A stretch of 64,000 bases of DNA from Gnomoniopsis sp. IMI 355080. Its lineage: Eukaryota; Ascomycota; Sordariomycetes; Diaporthales; Gnomoniaceae. Position 1 is the first letter of the stretch. Each line of letters begins with the position of its first letter. A program made the translations under genes and the position numbers. The DNA lies in NCBI GenBank assembly GCA_027946555.1, contig JAPEVC010000045.1:118088-182087 (forward strand). Direction: 5' to 3'. The notes under the pieces were generated by a model, which ran no database searches, was not told the origin of the DNA, and saw nothing but the letters and a program-made list of their open reading frames with translations. Positions 62,349 to 64,000 of this stretch are shown here, piece by piece.

Positions 62349-63448
62349 AGACCTAGGCGGTTAGAGCAAGTAAAAAACCAAACCAGCATACTTTCTTCCA
62401 GTCGTCTGCACAAGACTTTTGACAGCAATGTTCCTGATAGAGGTCTTCAAGAACGAATCTAAGCGAGTTCAGGCGAGTTTATCACCGGCAGTTTGTCCTA
62501 AACAGCTTAGTCCAATGGCACCTGGTCAAGGTCGAAACTTTGCCACGGCCCACAAAATATTGCTCAAGTGCCTGTCTCGCAGATTGCCGGATCCGGCGGG
62601 AGGATGCCATATTGAGTATTGGGATTGACTCGGCATGGCATCACAGTAGCGGAGTTCAGGCGTTGTCCACCTAGCTGATAGCCCAGGGTCCGTCTTCAAA
62701 CAAGCTGCGAGGTGTTCGAAAATAACGGCCCCGGACACGTCTAGAACTTCACGGGCGTCATCGAGGATAATGTTGTACCGAGGCTCTGGGCCTTCACTAC
62801 CGACATCCTGGGGGAAAAGCGGACGCTGTTCGGCCCGGTGCGCGCCATACTATGCAGCATCTCCAGAGGGTTTTGCCAAGGGCTATGATGTCGAAAGCAA
62901 GTAACGCCGATACAAGTCCGCGCCTATGTCGCTAAACACAACCCTACCAGGCTCAGACTGCGCTGGCATGGAAGAGCCGAGGCCACGGGAAGGTCCGAGG
63001 TCCACCTTGACTGCAGCCCGGACAGCGGAAAATCTCAGATCGTCAGGGACTTTTCCGCTCAAGTATGCATAGAGATAACCGCGAACCAAAATATCGAAGC
63101 CCGACTCGGAAGCATGACTTGGGCTGTCGGCTGCTTGGTAACCTTGATTACACGCACACAAATTCCAGTTCCACCATGACGTTTCCACGAGGTTCTTTTT
63201 GCCTCAGAGTTCTGGGGCGCGTAGGGCATCCGGGCATATTGATTAGCGGACTATACGTCGGAGAAAAGCAGATTTTTTAGCTCATCCGTCATTGAATTGT
63301 CATTGAATCTAGGTAGAGATATTTAAATACTAGACAGCCCATTTCTCAAGCGGCTACGCCTTAGTGCACAGTTTCAGATAATCACCATACACCTACGTTC
63401 GGGAAAAAACAACCACATTGCTACTGAGTTGCTGGAAGTGTATGAACG
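62349..63448. other. Intergenic region with possible coding remnant
   Basis: 1.1 kb between two plus-strand genes. On the minus strand, 62883-63188, a 101-codon frame contains GYLYAYLSGKVPDDLRFSAV, which faintly resembles the end of a PfkB-type sugar kinase, but no active-site motif or rest of the gene is present. Otherwise it is the promoter of the ADH gene. Confidence 0.5.
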
Positions 63449-63966
63449 ATGCCTACGTTCACGACATTCAAAGGATCCAAGGATGGTGCCCCTACGAAGA
63501 GTTCCACCACAAAGCCTGATGAGCTCTCTGGCGACAAGGTTTTGCTGAGGATAACAGCCTCTGGCCTCTGTTATACCGATATTCACTTCAAAAAGACTGA
63601 CATGGTTCTTGGTCATGAGGGTGTTGGTGTGATCGAGGCCGTTGGTCCCGAAGTGAAGCAATTAAAAAAGGGCGACAGGGTTGGCTGGTAAGATACATAG
63701 AAAATCCCTACTTGAATAAAACCGGCGTCTCAAACGCTTGGAGATATTCTGAACTTGTATTGACGTCGAAACCACAGGGGTTACGAGCATGACAGCTGTG
63801 GGCTATGCAAACAGTGCCTGACTGGGTGGGAGATTTACTGCGCCGAGCGTAAAATGTACGGTGCAGCGGACCTTGACCAAGGCTCCTTCGCCTCTCACGC
63901 TGTCTGGCGGGAGGCCTTCCTCTTCAAACTCCCGGATGAGCTTAGCGATGCGGACTGCGCTCCTTT
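63449..63966 (+). CDS. Zinc-dependent alcohol dehydrogenase (3' end outside window)
   Basis: The N-terminal part of a medium-chain zinc ADH. Exon 1 is 63449-63687 and exon 2 starts at 63778, after a 90-nt GT-AG intron joining DRVGW|GYEHDSC. Catalytic-zinc ligands are Cys41 (ASGLCYTD) and His56-Glu57 (VLGHEGVGVIEAVG). The four structural-zinc cysteines are Cys87, Cys90, Cys93 and Cys101 (CGLCKQCLTGWEIYC). Exon 2 most likely ends at 63966 (DADCAPL), where GTGTGT begins an intron containing a 12-base C run and continuing past the window. The NAD(P)-binding domain is therefore not visible, and cofactor and substrate cannot be judged. The start is the first ATG, giving the usual 30-residue lead before the catalytic Cys. 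Confidence 0.9.
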
Positions 63967-63978
63967 GTGTGTTCTCTT

Positions 63979-63990
63979 CCCCCCCCCCCC
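63979..63990. repeat. C12 homopolymer
   Basis: Twelve consecutive C in the presumed second intron of the ADH gene, near the window end. Confidence 0.85.
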
Positions 63991-64000
63991 CTTTCTACTC

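Overview
The window is nuclear DNA of a filamentous ascomycete (Pezizomycotina). The evidence is short introns (about 50-120 nt) with GTRAGT donors and CTAAC-type branch points, fungal gene architectures (fused tryptophan synthase, Prm1, a penicillopepsin-type protease, a NIS1-like secreted protein, a pisatin-demethylase-like P450), and gene density of about one per 3 kb. A Sordariomycete is my best guess, but this is inference. I resolve 22 protein-coding genes and 32 introns; two of the introns look like GC-AG introns. The first gene (copper amine oxidase) and the last (zinc alcohol dehydrogenase) run off the window.

Layout, 1-10 kb: copper amine oxidase (+), a small NIS1-like secreted protein (+), then two minus-strand membrane-protein genes: an SGNH-hydrolase-like single-pass protein and a DUF6640-type protein. 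These two share a 24-bp bipartite promoter element in the same orientation. 10-24 kb: the BET bromodomain factor Bdf1 (-), a Utp12-domain nucleolar protein (+), a secreted aspartic protease (+) and the Mgs1/WRNIP1 AAA+ ATPase (-). 24-34 kb: a secreted proline-rich tandem-repeat protein (+), mitochondrial Isa1 (-), an ARMH3/DUF1741 protein (-) and a LisH-like fungal protein (-).

34-39.7 kb is a gene desert of about 5.8 kb, followed by a 1,399-aa low-complexity protein (+). 44-50 kb: an inositol-monophosphatase-superfamily enzyme (-) divergent from a P450 (+), then mitochondrial aspartate aminotransferase (+), whose 5' end appears to contain a 3-nt and a 10-nt microexon. 51-64 kb: Prm1 (+), tryptophan synthase (+) with a Gcn4/CPC1 site in its promoter, mitochondrial ribosomal protein bL28m (-) divergent from a coiled-coil protein (+), a serine beta-lactamase-like hydrolase (+) and the start of a zinc ADH (+).

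No transposon, CRISPR array, rRNA or convincing tRNA was found. Most genes are unlinked housekeeping genes, and I see no complete biosynthetic cluster. The observations most worth a second look are the microexons in aspartate aminotransferase, the duplicated promoter element at 7.6 and 9.4 kb, the acidic/cationic proline-rich repeat protein at 26 kb, and the exact palindrome TACCTAGGTA present four times, always between genes.
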